In this document: one piece after another, positions 34,186 through 45,879 of the stretch | Layout: every line of letters begins with the position of its first letter | Numbering within the stretch: the stretch's first letter is position 1 | Source: Cunninghamia lanceolata | Lineage: Eukaryota > Streptophyta > Pinopsida > Cupressales > Cupressaceae | Length of the DNA: 64,000 bases | Reading direction: 5' to 3' | Assembly (NCBI GenBank): GCA_027924645.1 | Contig: BSBN01000039.1 | Location: 20,496,001 to 20,560,000, forward strand | Program-made: the position numbers and the translations under genes | Notes under the pieces: generated by a model | Databases searched by the model: none | Told to the model about the DNA's origin: nothing | The model's input: only the letters and a program-made list of their open reading frames with translations

Positions 34186-36929
34186 CAGTTTCATAGTATC
34201 ATTTCGTCTTCTCAAACTCAACAATATATTTAGTTTCTGTTTTAATGATAATTAAATAACAATTATTATATATATATATATATATTATTTTCATAATACC
34301 ACTTCATTTTCTCAAATTAAACCATTTATTCAGTTTCTTATATTCTGTAAAATGATCATCTAAGAAATGCAATAACGACTATATATATATATACACTTAA
34401 GAAATGAAGTTTTAATCAGTTTATTTCTGCAATTTAATAAATGTCCATTTCAATTTTTGGACAACAGAAGTAAATATATAATAGACTTTCTCTAAACTTC
34501 ACAAAATAACTGAAAACATTATTTATGAAGAGAAACTTAAACATTTAAAACTGTCTTTTCCATTATAACATTGAACTTATAAAACTGACCTTTCAACTAA
34601 TTAACCCAATCAATCCTTATACAAACCAGCTCAGATTTGATTGTAAATAAGTAAAGATCTCTTCCTTTCACTAACACATTTAATACAGTAAGACTTTCTT
34701 TATAACTTTAAACTTTCCATATGAAATTTAAGGTAAATAATTACATCACTTACAACACAAGAAGATTAACTCTTTCACTACCTTTAACAAGATAAAGGAT
34801 AAGGACTTCCTTCTCCCAACCAATATACAAGGAAGTTATGTAAAAAACCAAATAACAGCCACACCCAATTCAAGATCAGGGAGGATATTTCCTTCACTCC
34901 CAGGGTGACAATAAATTACAACAATATCAAGAGAGGTGCTCTCTCTTCAACTCTTATGAAATGAACATGATCTAATTCTCATGACAAAGAAGAATAAACT
35001 GTTTCTTCATAAATATAACTTCTCCAAATCCAACCAGAAGCTCCAAGAGAAAACCTGCGTATCAAAGACAAACAAAGAAGAAACACCACTCATCTAGCTC
35101 TCCTCCCTTCCATAGACCCGCAAAAGGGTCACCCCCGAGCTAGGGAGACCATACTCACACCTGGGTAACTTAAGCACTCCACTTCACAACAGGGACAACA
35201 ACAAACCCAAAGCACACAAACACCCATGGTAAATTACACAACACGGAAACTCAACTACAGTGAGTTTCATAAGGGGTAAGAGAGTGGACACACTCGACTC
35301 CAGAGTGTCACCCTTACAGATAATTTAACCAACACAATTTCCCTTGGCCTCAAACCAAGTTTGATCACAAATTCTTTTAAGAAATCTGCATTTGACTCTC
35401 AAGTCAAAGATATAGTCACAGATACATGCCCTCAAGGATTTCAACATCCCAAAAGATGGAAACAGGTATGCACCCGAGGAGGATCTCTCCTCCCCTACCC
35501 CAAACTTGATGAGCATTTCTCCCAAGTGGGAGAAGCTCTGTCAAACAACCCGACAACAAACCCCACAGAAAACACATCTAAAACACAAACAAATAATCAT
35601 CTTTCACACACTTTACATACACATTCAGATATACGAAAGAAAGGTAAAGACCAAACCAACCTTACAAAGCCCTCCTGGAATGAAACTGATGCAGAGCTCC
35701 ACTGAGTTCTCTTCCAACCTTAGCCAACAACTCCTCTCTCTCTTTTCTCTCCTCTAAGCTAACTTTCCTATTCTCTGACAATAATAATAAAACTCTCCCC
35801 AAAATTCCACTAACTCCCTCTCCTCCCAAAATTGGAAACAAATAACCCAATTTCTTTTCAGTTTAGAGGAATGGGGAGGTAACATTTGTCACCTCCTCAC
35901 TCTCCCCCAAAACCACTATTCTGTCCTGGTGGCTTATGTCACTCACCCATCCCTAGAGTACTCCTTATCCCTCTCCTCATGTCATTTCTCTTACGCATGG
36001 GAGAAATAAAAGGAGTTAAAGGAGTAAAAGACAGGTGACCCATGCCTCTTCTTCCCTCCTTCACATGGATGGCCCCACTGCACATGGGGGAGTCTCACTA
36101 ATGGAGAAGGTGACTTCAAGTCAATCCTTCAATAATGGATGGGTTTGTAGTCATCTCTAGCCTTGGGGATTGAAGAGGGATGGGTTGGGTGTTGGTACAA
36201 TCCCATCATGTCCCCCCCCATACCCCAATTTTCGTCACTTAACTTCAGGGGGAAGTTAAGATGACTAGATGGAGGTTACTCAAGGGTTACCCATGCCAAA
36301 TGGGCCCCTGGACCCATGGGGTATAACCCAGGGTCAACTTTAACCCATCCAGGACACCCATGGTTAAGGTAAAGCACATGAAAAGGCCTCAAAGATTTAA
36401 ATAAAATAAAGAATTCAAATTCAAACTTTTTACAACACAAATCATAAAATATTGTTACAAGAAGGTAACCAAACCCACTCGACCATACGAAAGACCACAT
36501 TACAACATCACATCAAACACAGAAAGATCTTGGTTCCTCGTGGAACCAGATTGGCTTAATAGGGGATAACAATAACAAGGTGCGGAATGATCTCCGAAAT
36601 CTATGGTTCGATTAGTAAATCCTGCACACTAAATTACAAGATCAGTATCCACATATAATCATCATAGCCGAAGCAACTTATAAACATGCATTATCATGAC
36701 ATAGTTCCAATTAACATAAATGAAATCATATTACAATTTTCCAACATCACTTAATTAACTTTTCTGAAATGTAAACTTATCCAAACATCACCCAATTAGT
36801 TTTTCTGAAATCATAATAAAGTTTAATAGTTTGACAATTCCAGGAACTGCTATCCCACAAATATAAAAAGTAACAATAACAGTAATGTAAATATTCATAA
36901 CAACAGAAGTAAAAAGGGCGGTCCTCACA
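32007..36929 (-). mobile_element. Element H 5' LTR, complete
   Basis: Read on the minus strand it starts TGTGAGGACCGCCC at 36,929 and ends GGGCATGACA at 32,007, 4923 bp in all. It is collinear with 22202-27054 apart from its first 93 bp, which that copy lacks. Internal landmarks are TA microsatellites (about 33,479-33,491 and 34,112-34,184), the GC-rich hairpin (33861-33936) and the cccccccataccccaa segment near 36,212. At 4.9 kb this LTR is as long as the internal region. Confidence 0.9.
33861..33936. repeat. GC-rich inverted repeat in H 5' LTR
   Basis: This is the counterpart of the inverted repeat at 24061-24137. The arms ggatgtggggaggggcgg and ggctccgcccctccccac pair around a short centre, here with fewer mismatches than in the 3' LTR copy. 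Confidence 0.8.
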
Positions 36930-37740
36930 CCTTGATATTGTTGTTGATAAGCATGAACTTCTTCATGTTCTATTGATGGTTCATTTTCATCCTCAAAGGG
37001 AAACACATAATTTGTCTTAAATGTCATGGCAGATTCTTCACATGCTAATGTGTAATTTTCATGGGCTGAAGTTTTTTGATGATGAGGTTGATTTACAAAA
37101 ATCTCAAGCACAAGGGCAAAGTCACATCTATAGGGTACAATCTCATTCCCTTCAATGAAAGGAGGTCACATGTGGTATTAGACGCTTCAGCCTAAAATAT
37201 AGTGGCTACTATTTTGAATTGAGGACAATCTAACTCAGCATGTGCATTAATGTTGTGTATTCTACACCAGTTTGTAAGTGCTGTGTCTGCTAAATTGACC
37301 CTAGTGGTTTGTTTTGGTTCATTAGGAGGTTGATTATCTAAAGGTGATGGCAAGGAACCATTATTCGGCCTAGTATTCCATACTCTAGGTTGCCTAGGTG
37401 CAATATTGTTATTGCCATTGTTGTTATTGAAATTCCTATCATTGTTGTATCCTCTATCAGGACATCTGGATCTATCATTGTTATATCCTCTATTTTGATT
37501 TGACTGGGAATAAAAATTTTGACCCTTTAGGTGTGTGATTTCAGTTGTCAACTTTCTCAATTGTGCAACTATTTCTTTGATATCTTCTTTCTCTTCCTGA
37601 ACTTTGGCTACTACATTTTCTTGTTGAGGTTTAAAGAAAGAAGAACCATTGTTATTGTTTTGTCCTACCTCTTGAGGTGTTTGGACATGGCCTAGATACT
37701 GTATCATCTGACCTGGTGGTGCCTACCTAGGGTTAGGGTT
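36930..37740 (-). pseudogene. Element G gag C-terminal part
   Basis: The ORF at 37,192-37,707 is Asn/Gln-rich (NQNRGYNNDRSRCPDRGY) and ends with a finger-like WCRIHNINAHAELDC. After a frameshift near 37,150, a second piece (36,930-37,111) continues with SMKKF-type and acidic text up to the H insertion point, and beyond H into the protease region. Element C has a comparable finger (WCIICQMTHSQSQC). Sequence right of 37,740 has many stops, and homology cannot be followed past about 37,945. Confidence 0.7.
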
Positions 37741-37959
37741 TTGAGTCAAGTCTACAAGATTATATTTTTATCCCCTAAAACTCTTAATGCCTTAGGTTTT
37801 ATTTCCTCTTGGCCTCCTACATTATATCTTCTATTTTGTTGTTGACCTCCTGTAGCAGGTCATCAGTCACTTAAGTTGCATTTTTATGCCTTAGCACTCA
37901 TAGGTTGACTGGCCCCTCTGCATTGCATTACCGTTTTCTCCCGTCGCGCTAAAAAAAAT

Positions 37960-38275
37960 TAGAAAGAAAAAATGCTAAGTCCAAAATCCCTTTATGCAGC
38001 ACTGAAATCCATTGTATGTTTGTGTCTTTGTATGTACAAGTGTAGTTGTACATTGGCGGGCCCGAAAAGAAATTCCAATCGGCCTTTGAAAATGGTAAAA
38101 AATAGTTGTATGCATCTTTGTATGCATGTCGGGTTGTATATGGCATATTCCAAGTTAGATTCTATGCTTGTATGTAAAACATTGTATGTATGTGTTGTAT
38201 ATTTGATATGCAATGGGTGATATACAACGCATATCTCAAAAAGTTTCAAATTAGGTTGAAAATGGTGGTTGTGTC
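37960..38275 (+). mobile_element. Fragment of a Tat-like LTR in plus orientation
   Basis: Words such as aaaaatagttgtatgcatc and ttgtatgcatg, with a partial gggcccgaaa, match the reverse complement of the neighbouring LTRs (for example 40,690-40,760), so this piece points the opposite way from the array beside it. Neither LTR end is present. It is a junction fragment between element G and the tandem array. Confidence 0.6.
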
Positions 38276-40927
38276 TGCTGTTCTTTCACTCCAAATCGAC
38301 AGAGGGTTTACCAGTTCCAATGCACAGGAAGATTCGGCCAACAAATACAGAAGGTTGTGAGAGCTGTCTCCCCTTCACTTTTGGTTCTGCCGCACCAAGG
38401 GGGGTATCCTTATAGCTAAAAATTTGACACTTGACTCACCCAAAAGGAAGATTTAGCTTTACAATAACAGGCAGAATACTCTCATGAATGGACCAAGATT
38501 TGCATGATAGATCACAAGGTTGGCAACTTTCCTGGACATATCTAACTGGTTGAGGATGAGAGTATGCAGGGGTCCTATTCCTACTCCTACAACTAACAGG
38601 TTGGAATTCTGAAAGGATTTGTTTTCATGTTTAGATGCAAGACAGGGGGTTTTGGGTCATAACTACTACACAAGGGCAGACCGATGCCTATCTCAGGGCA
38701 AGGAGTCAACTAGACATATACAAGTGAATGATTTGCACTAGCATTCAAGTTTTGAGGGGTTAGGACTGGTATTTGCCTTACAAACACCACCCAAGACTAA
38801 GTATTTAGCTGTCTCTACTTACAAATATCCCAGCTGACATACAATCTTCTTCATACTTAACCTAAAATAGTTTAATCCACTCCTTGAATGGAAGTTAGAG
38901 ATTAAGCATACAATATAGAAATCTATAGCCTAGAATCTAAGTAACCCTGAGCAACTAGATTCAAAAGAAGGGATGCATACCACAAATGGAGACAAATAGC
39001 TAAACACATGCAAAGAATCATCTTTCATATAAAATGACATGAAACTAAACATATGTGCAACCTACATTCAAAATGCAACTCATAAACTCCAAAAAAAGAT
39101 AGAACAGCCAAGAAATGCTCTATTCTTCATTATTTCCTCCAAAACAATGCCCAAGTCTTCAACAACCTCAAATGAGTAACACAGTTTGCTTTTTATAGCA
39201 AGAATGTGCACTCAGCATTAAGTACAATGTCATTTCAAAATGTTGCCAGATATAATGCACCATCTGAATGGTGCCTAAAACATTCAATGCACCAAGGAGA
39301 AAGAGGAAAGAAGCAGGTGAATTCAGGAAGTGTGATGTTGCTTGGAGATTTTCTCCTTTAAGATGGTAGCTGGCCCATCCATTCATTGACCATACCTTTG
39401 CAATTTTGCCATTAATGGCCAACCTACTCGCGCCCTATGGAAACGCAGTAGCTGCGTGCTTTGAAATTTTTCCTGCTTGCAATGTAGCTGCAGATATAAA
39501 GAAAAACCGCCTAGGGCTGTCGATCTTCTTTCCTCCCGCTGAGATCTGCGGCTTCAAATCACGCTGATTAGTCATTGGCCAATGAGATTACGCCATGTAG
39601 GCCCCCTTTTTCCATCATTGACTTTTCCCTCTTCCATTTTGCCTTTTTTGCCTATTTTACCTCTTCTGCCTGATGCACATTCAAATCTCTTGTATATGCA
39701 AAAGCATATACATACAATTACCCCTGGACACATGGTAGCCTTTGATTGGTTCTCCATTGCTGTGCCTTTGCATCTTTCCTTTGCATGCATCTGTGGTTGC
39801 ATACAAGATTGTATATACATACAATCACCTGCATACAAGCGCAGACCACAAATTTTTATGAATCAAATTGAAATCGCAATCGGGTTCGGCTTGCATCTTC
39901 CTTCCTTTGTACATTGCTTTGTATATTGCACATACAATGTGCAATATACAACCTGCGGACCCCAAATCATTATGAAGCACTTCTGAAACTGCAATTGGGT
40001 CTGGGCCTTGTATCTTTATTCTTTGTATATCATCATATACAAGCATTTCACCATACAAACTGCAGACTCAATGCTGAATTTGCCAAATTTGATTCACTAG
40101 TTAGGTCTGCCTTGTATATCACTTTGTATATAACCATTGTATATCACATATACAATGCAAACATACATATAAGGAAAACATACATTCACTTATGCCTATA
40201 TCAACCAGAATGCATATTCATTTCGGGTCTAGGCCCTGCATCTCAGGAATGTATATTCCCTTGTATATGCAATTGTATGTGCAAAGATACAATCGTATAT
40301 ACATGCAATTGGTGGACCCCATCTTAGTATCTAACCTTTACACATTGACTTTGCATATTTCCTTTCCATGTACACAATCCAAGTCTGATTTAATAACTTT
40401 TGAGATCTGGGACTTGTATATTCTGCATTATATGTTCAAATGTATCTATCTCATACATACAATCCCCTTTGCACATCCGCGGGCCCGACCACTATTTTTT
40501 GACCTGATTTGAACATCTTTTGAAGTCCGCATTGTATCTCTCACTTGTTGTATATTGAATATACAACAAAATATACATACAACTGCAAAGATACAACTAC
40601 AGAATATACCAGGAATATGTGATGGAATCTTCAATGTACATCCACATTTTCACACCCAAAAATGCATCTGAATAGCACATACAAACCCAATATGCATGCA
40701 AAGATGCATACAACTATTTTTTCATTTTCTGGAGCCCATTTAACTCCACTTTCGAGCCCTCCAATGTACATATGCACTTGTACATAGATACAACAACCAT
40801 ATACAAAGATGCATACATGCAATTTAACTATGCAGGAGGCCGAGGGTTTTAGAATTTTGAGGGTTTAAATAAAAGACCAAATAGATTTTCAAGCTCGAAA
40901 CCCTAACCCTAGGTGTAGGCACCAACA
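38276..40927 (-). mobile_element. Array LTR 1
   Basis: It spans 2.65 kb. The right end ggcaccaaca is intact; the left end is slightly decayed (tgctgttctttcac where its sisters have tgttggttctttcac). It contains the ATTGGCCAAT palindrome (39574-39583) and a long stretch (39,690-40,820) saturated with tgtatat, atacaa and gcatac words. Open frames here (such as 39,914-40,327) are by-products of those words and recur in the sister LTRs. Confidence 0.85.
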
Positions 40928-41024
40928 TTGGCTCTGTCTGGGGACACATGCATCTTGCAGGCATGGAGAGAACTCTAGATCTCTATGATGCAGACCAATC
41001 CCTTATCCATTGGGCTACAGAGTC
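40928..41024 (-). other. tRNA-Arg-like sequence next to LTR 1
   Basis: On the minus strand a 97-nt segment begins GACTCTGTAGCCCAATGGAT and ends ACAGAGCCAA directly against the LTR. Its start matches my recollection of plant tRNA-Arg(ACG) through the acceptor and D-arm region, including the A-box-like TAGCCCAATGG. The ends pair as an acceptor stem: GACTCTGT with ACAGAGCC, 7 of 8. The T-arm region keeps only a GTTC core and holds about 20 extra bases, so it is not a working tRNA gene. On the plus strand it opens TTGGCTCTGTCTGGGGACAC, which resembles a primer site. Confidence 0.55.
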
Positions 41025-41128
41025 AAGCATCTCACAAACCTGCATCACAAATCACACATTTTTTAAAATTTACTTGGCAGCCCAGGGCCACCAAAAAGAA
41101 AAAAATAGAATTTCCCTTTATCAAACAC

Positions 41129-42830
41129 TCAATTTTCTTTTGATTTCTTCAAATGAAGCCTCAAAACATTTAACTGCTTGCAGCACCCCACTTTGCAATT
41201 GGTTGTACTACTACCCATTTCCCTTTCTTTAACAAATCTACAACAAGCTTCATCAGCATACATTATCATCAACTGTAGAATCTCATCATCATATGAGTCA
41301 CCAATGTTGCTTAGAAAAATAACAAACTCATATGAAACAAATGAATCCACATTAGAATTTTGCCCTTTATAAAATAAGAGCTCCTCTATATCAAACATGC
41401 AATACTTAGGCACAAGCAACATCTCATAATCAAATTTATCTTTATAAACACTCAAGTATTCATCATGATTGCTCTCAATAATTTTATCATTAATGTCCAC
41501 CTAGAATGTCTCAAGAGAAGGCATAAATAGCTCAGGGTGCAACCCTACTCTAAAAGCTTCATAGTCACCCCTGCAACCAACACTATCCCCATCTGTATCA
41601 ACATGAACATCTGCAACTCTTCCATTCACATCTAAATAGTGACCCTGTTTCTCCTCTTCATCAATGCACTGATAATCAAAAACAAAATTTTCAACCTCTG
41701 CACTATAAAGGTAGTCAGAATTTTCAAGGAAACACTCATATTCAACATCCATATATATTTCAACATCTAAAAGGCTCACATATGCATCTGAATGTTGACA
41801 ATCACTAACATATTCACTGTCGTCCCTTGAATCTGCATCTTCTATAACCAGAGTGAAGCTCTGCATATCCACCTTGTATAAATAATCAGGAATAATTGGG
41901 ATATGCCTATTGCTACAGGATACAACTTCATGTATATCTTTCATTTGATCATTTGAAGGGCATTTTGCATCTGCAGGATTCTCTTCTAGAGGCTGATAAC
42001 AATCTTTGTCTTCACCATTATAGGATGTGCCTACATTTTCTACAACATCTTCTTCATGTTTATGCATTACATCATGACGGCATCCATTATTCTGAAATAC
42101 ATTCCCCTCTACAAAATCATCTTTCAATGAACACACTGGGAAAGATGAAATATATTCACTTTGATAACTATTTTGAAAGCTTGCAGTCATGAAACCTATT
42201 GGAATTCCATATTTCTAATTATTTTCAATATCTATAGCAATTCTGTAAGCCTAGTGAAGTGTTACTGGTTCTTTATCTCTCAATAAATAACTCATTTCTT
42301 CATCAAATGCAGCCAAATAAATTGCCAAGCACAATGCATCATTGGGTCTCATATATTTAGGAATCTGCTTGAGCAACTTAATAAATCTAAGATTAAAAAC
42401 TGGAACCAGTTCATCCTCTTCCTTTTGAATTTTCATGAAATATATAATCAATGAGGCAAATCAAATCTTTCACCAAACTGCTCTAGGAATGCAACTTCTA
42501 AATCTACCCATGAAGAAACTGAACACATAGGCAGGTCTGAAAACTAGACCCTAGCATCATCCTCTAATGACTGAACAAAGAGTCTCATTACTACATCTTC
42601 AGCTTCTACCTCATAATCTTCTATCAAATTACAAAATTTTTGTTGATGTTTGTTTGTAGACTCAGAATTTAATCCACTATATTTTGGCAAACATTTTATA
42701 ATCTTATTGGGGATAACATTTGGGTAACCACTTACTCCTGTGAAATTTAGAGCTTTATATCTTTCAATATGGTCTTCTTTGAGAACACAACCAGGACTGT
42801 TGCTCTATTTGAATCATTATTTTGAATCAA
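41129..42830 (-). pseudogene. Array unit A: partial gag fused to an acidic domain
   Basis: The N-terminal part (about 42,250-42,830) aligns with element C gag. Shared text includes NLRFIKLLKQIPKYMRPNDA with the following LRDKEP, and upstream a segment resembling EVEAEDVVMRLFVQSLEDDA. After a stop, an open 229-residue ORF (41,501-42,190) and a 123-residue ORF (41,129-41,500) follow in frame. They are very rich in Asp, Glu and Tyr (for example DVEIYMDVEYECFLENSDYL) with scattered Cys. I do not recognise this region. It replaces the nucleocapsid finger and all of pol. Unit B carries the same region with more stops. Confidence 0.65.
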
Positions 42831-43024
42831 AAGATGAATACCTGGAAATATGTTGTAGCTTTGATAGGTTCAATCAAGAAAGTCGCCACCTCTCATAGAG
42901 TGGACAGAATATCAACAAGACACTTTTGTTTTCTGGATTCATCACGCCAGTAGAGCACCACATGGTCGTTCCTTGGTATTGCTGCAACAACTTTACTTGG
43001 GTCTTCTAAGTCTTCATATTGCTT

Positions 43025-43045
43025 GAGTCCCCAGCAGAGTCACCA
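43025..43045 (-). other. Unit A primer binding site (tRNA-Arg-like)
   Basis: Minus strand, four bases after the LTR end: TGGTGACTCTGCTGGGGACT. This fits the complement of the 3' end of a plant tRNA-Arg with a few mismatches, and resembles primer sites of Ogre/Tat-type elements as I recall them. It fixes the minus orientation of the unit and the LTR edge at 43050. Confidence 0.7.
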
Positions 43046-43049
43046 TTTA

Positions 43050-45678
43050 TGTTGGTTCTTTCACTCCGAATCGGCAGAGGGTTTGCCAGTTCTAATGCAC
43101 AGGAAGATTTGGCCAACAAATATAGGAGGTTGCGTGAGCTACCTCCCCTTCACTTCTAGTTCTACCACACCAAGGGGGGTATCCCTATAGCTAAAGATTA
43201 TGACACTTGACTCACCTAATAGAAAGATTTAGCTTTATAATAATAGGCAAAATACTCTCATGAATGGACCAAGATTTGCATGATAGATCACAAGGTTGGC
43301 AACTTTCTTGGACATATCTAACTGGTTGAGGATGAGAGTATGCAGGGGTCCTATTCCTACTCCTACAACTAATAGGTTGGAATTATGAAAGGATTTGTTT
43401 TCATGTTTGGATGCAAGACAGGGGGTTTTGGGTCATAACTACTACACAAGGGCAAACCGATACCTATCTCAGGGTAAGGAGTCAACTAGATGTATACAAG
43501 TGAATGATTTGCACTGGCATTCAAGTTTCAAGGAGTTAGGATAGGTATTTGCCTTACAAACACCACCCAAGACTGAGTATTTAGCTATCTCTACTTACAA
43601 ATATCCCAGCTGACATACAATCTTCTTCATACTTAACCTAAAACAATTTAATCCACTCCTTGAATGGAAGTTAGAGATTAAGCATGCACTATAGAAATCT
43701 ATACCCTAGAATCTAAGTAACCCTTAACAACCAAATTCAAAAGAAGGGATGCATACAACAAATGGAGACAAATAGCTAAACACATGCAAAGAAGCATTTT
43801 TCATATAAAATGACATGAAACTGAACATATGTGCAACCTGCATTCAAAATGCTACTCATAAACTCCAAAAAAAGATAGAACAACCAAGAAATGCTCTGTT
43901 CTTCATTATTTCCCCCCAAAAAATGCCCAAGTCTTCAACAACCTCAAATGAGTAACACAGTTTACTTTTTATAGCAAGAATGTGCACTCAACATTAAGTA
44001 CAATGTCATTTCAAAATGCTGCCAGATACAATGCACCATCTGAATGGTGCCTAAAACATTCAATGCACCAAGGAGAAAGAGGAAAGAAGTAGGTGAACTC
44101 TGGAAGCATGGCGCCGCTTGGAGATTTTCTCCTTTAAGATGGTAGCTGGCCCATCCATTCATTGACCATACCTCTACAATTTTGCCATTAATGGCCAACC
44201 TACCTGTGGCCTATGGAAATGCAACAGCTGCATGCTTTGAAATTTTTCCCATTTGGAATGTAGCTGCCAATACAAAGAAAAACCTTCCAGGGCCATCGAT
44301 CTTCTTTCCTCCCATTGAGATCTGTGGCTTCAAATCATGTTGATTAGTCATTGGCCAAAGAGATCATGCCACGTAGGCCCCCTTTTTCCATCATTGACTT
44401 TTCCCTCTTCCATTTTGCCTTTTTCACCTATTTTACCTCTTCCGCCTGATACACATTCAAATCTCTTGTATATGCAAAAGCATATACATACAATTTCCCC
44501 TAGACACGTGGCAACCTTTGATTGGTTCTCCATCACCGTGCCTTTGCATCTTTCCTTTGCATGCATCTGCAGTTGCATACAAGATTGTATATACATACAA
44601 TCACCTGCATATAAGCGCGGACTGCAATTTTTTATGAATCAAACTGAAATCGCAATCGGGTCCAGCTTGCATCTTCCTTCCTTTGTACATTGCTTTGTAT
44701 ATTGCACATATAATGTGCAATATACAAACCGCGGACCCCAAATCATTATGAAGCACTTCTGAAACTGCAATCGGGTCTGGGCCTTTTATCTTCATTCTTT
44801 GTATATCGGCATATACAAGCATTTCACCATACAAACTGTAGACTCAACGCTGAATTTGCCAAATTTGATTCACCAGTCAGGTCCACCTTGTATATTGCAT
44901 ATACAATGCAAACTTACATACAAGGAAAACATACATTCACTTCTGCCTATATCAACCAGAATGCATATTCATTTCAGGTCCGAGCCCTGCATCTCGGGAA
45001 TGTATATTCCCTTGTATATGCGATTGTATGTGCAAAGATACAATCGTATATACATGCAATTGGTGGACCCCATATTAGTATCTGACCTTTGCACATTGAC
45101 TTTGCATATTTCCTTTATATGTACACCCTCCAGGTCCGATTTAATAACTTTTGAGATCCAGGACTTGTATATTCTGCATTGTATGTTCAAATGTATTTTT
45201 CTCACACATACAATCCCCTTTGCACATCCGCAGGCCCGACCACTATTTTTTGACCTGATTTGAACACCTTTTGAAGTCTGCATTGTATATCTCACCTGTT
45301 GTATATTGAATATACAACAAAATATATATGCAACTGCGAAGATACAACCGTGGAATATACCGAGAATCTGTGATGGAATCTTCAATGTACATCCACATTT
45401 TCACACCTATAAATGCATCTGAATAGTACATACAAACCCGATATGCATGCAAAGATGCATACAATTATTTTTTCATTTTCTAGAGCCAATTTAACTCCAC
45501 TTTTGGGTCCTCCAATGTACATATGCACTTGTACATAGATACAACAACCATATACAAAGATGCATACATGCAATTTAACTATGCAGGAGGCTGAGGGTTT
45601 TAGAATTTTGAGGGTTTAAATAAAAGACCAAATAGATTTTCAAGCTCAAAACCCTAACCCTAGGTGCAGGCACCAACA
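43050..45678 (-). mobile_element. Array LTR 2 (shared by both units)
   Basis: It spans 2629 bp with both ends intact (tgttggttctttcac at left, ggcaccaaca at right). It serves as 5' LTR of unit A and 3' LTR of unit B. It has a G-box CACGTG at 44515-44520. The double CCAAT palindrome is decayed to attggccaaa near 44349. Confidence 0.88.
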
Positions 45679-45775
45679 TTGGCTCTGTCTAGGGACACAT
45701 GCATCTTGCAGGCATGGAGAGAACTCTAGATCTCTGGGATGTAGACCAGTCGCTTATCCATTGGGCTACAGAGTC
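45679..45775 (-). other. tRNA-Arg-like sequence next to LTR 2
   Basis: Same position and length as the copy at 40928-41024, slightly closer to a real tRNA: the segment GACTGGTCTACATCCCAGAG can form a four-pair anticodon-like stem (CTGG with CCAG). The acceptor-like ends GACTCTGT and ACAGAGCC are retained. Presence in both units means it predates the array. Confidence 0.55.
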
Positions 45776-45879
45776 AAGCATCACACAAACCTGCATCACA
45801 AATCACACATTTTTTAAAATTTACTTGGCGGCCCAGGGCCACCAAAAAGAAAAAACTAGAATTACCCTTTATCAAACAC

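Larger units (their letters stand above)
22202..36929 (-). mobile_element. Element H: 14.7-kb chromovirus-like retrotransposon, CCTTG target duplication
   Basis: H is flanked by ccttg at 22197-22201 and 36930-36934. Removing it with one copy of the duplication restores element G's gag-protease frame. On the minus strand its order is 5' LTR (36929-32007), initiator-tRNA-Met primer site, gag, protease, RT, RNase H, integrase, chromodomain-like tail and 3' LTR (27054-22202). The complete LTR is 4.92 kb. The 3' LTR lacks its first approximately 93 bp, and the deletion also removed the polypurine tract and the end of pol. The two LTRs differ by roughly 2-3% in a stretch of about 195 bp that I compared by eye. 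Confidence 0.92.
13560..37740 (-). mobile_element. Element G: Tat-like Ty3/gypsy retrotransposon, split by F and H
   Basis: Minus-strand pieces of one polyprotein run right to left. They are gag C-terminus (36,930-37,740), protease (21,488-22,201), a linker with zinc-finger-like motifs (20,414-21,487), an extra RNase H (19,866-20,413), RT (15,112-16,521), degenerate RNase H plus integrase (13,866-15,190) and an integrase tail (13,650-13,844). Removing H (22,202-36,934) and F (16,522-19,870) leaves an uninterrupted layout, and the frame is preserved across both insertion points. The capsid part of gag, the 5' LTR and the primer site are missing beyond about 37,945. I found no 3' LTR. Lineage assignment rests on protein resemblance to plant Tat/Ogre-type elements and on the extra RNase H. 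Confidence 0.8.

Noticed and set aside
36837..36929. Possible host sequence between H and element G
   Set aside because: Once the LTR start TGTGAGGACC and the CCTTG duplication were recognised, these 93 bp proved to be the first part of H's 5' LTR.
40903..40918. Telomere-like ccctaaccctagg at LTR ends
   Set aside because: Only about two imperfect units, present at the same place in every LTR of the family; it is part of the LTR end and not a telomeric insertion.
40928..41024. A functional tRNA-Arg gene
   Set aside because: The T-arm is disrupted by extra bases, the B-box is degenerate and the anticodon arm does not pair well; reported as tRNA-like only.
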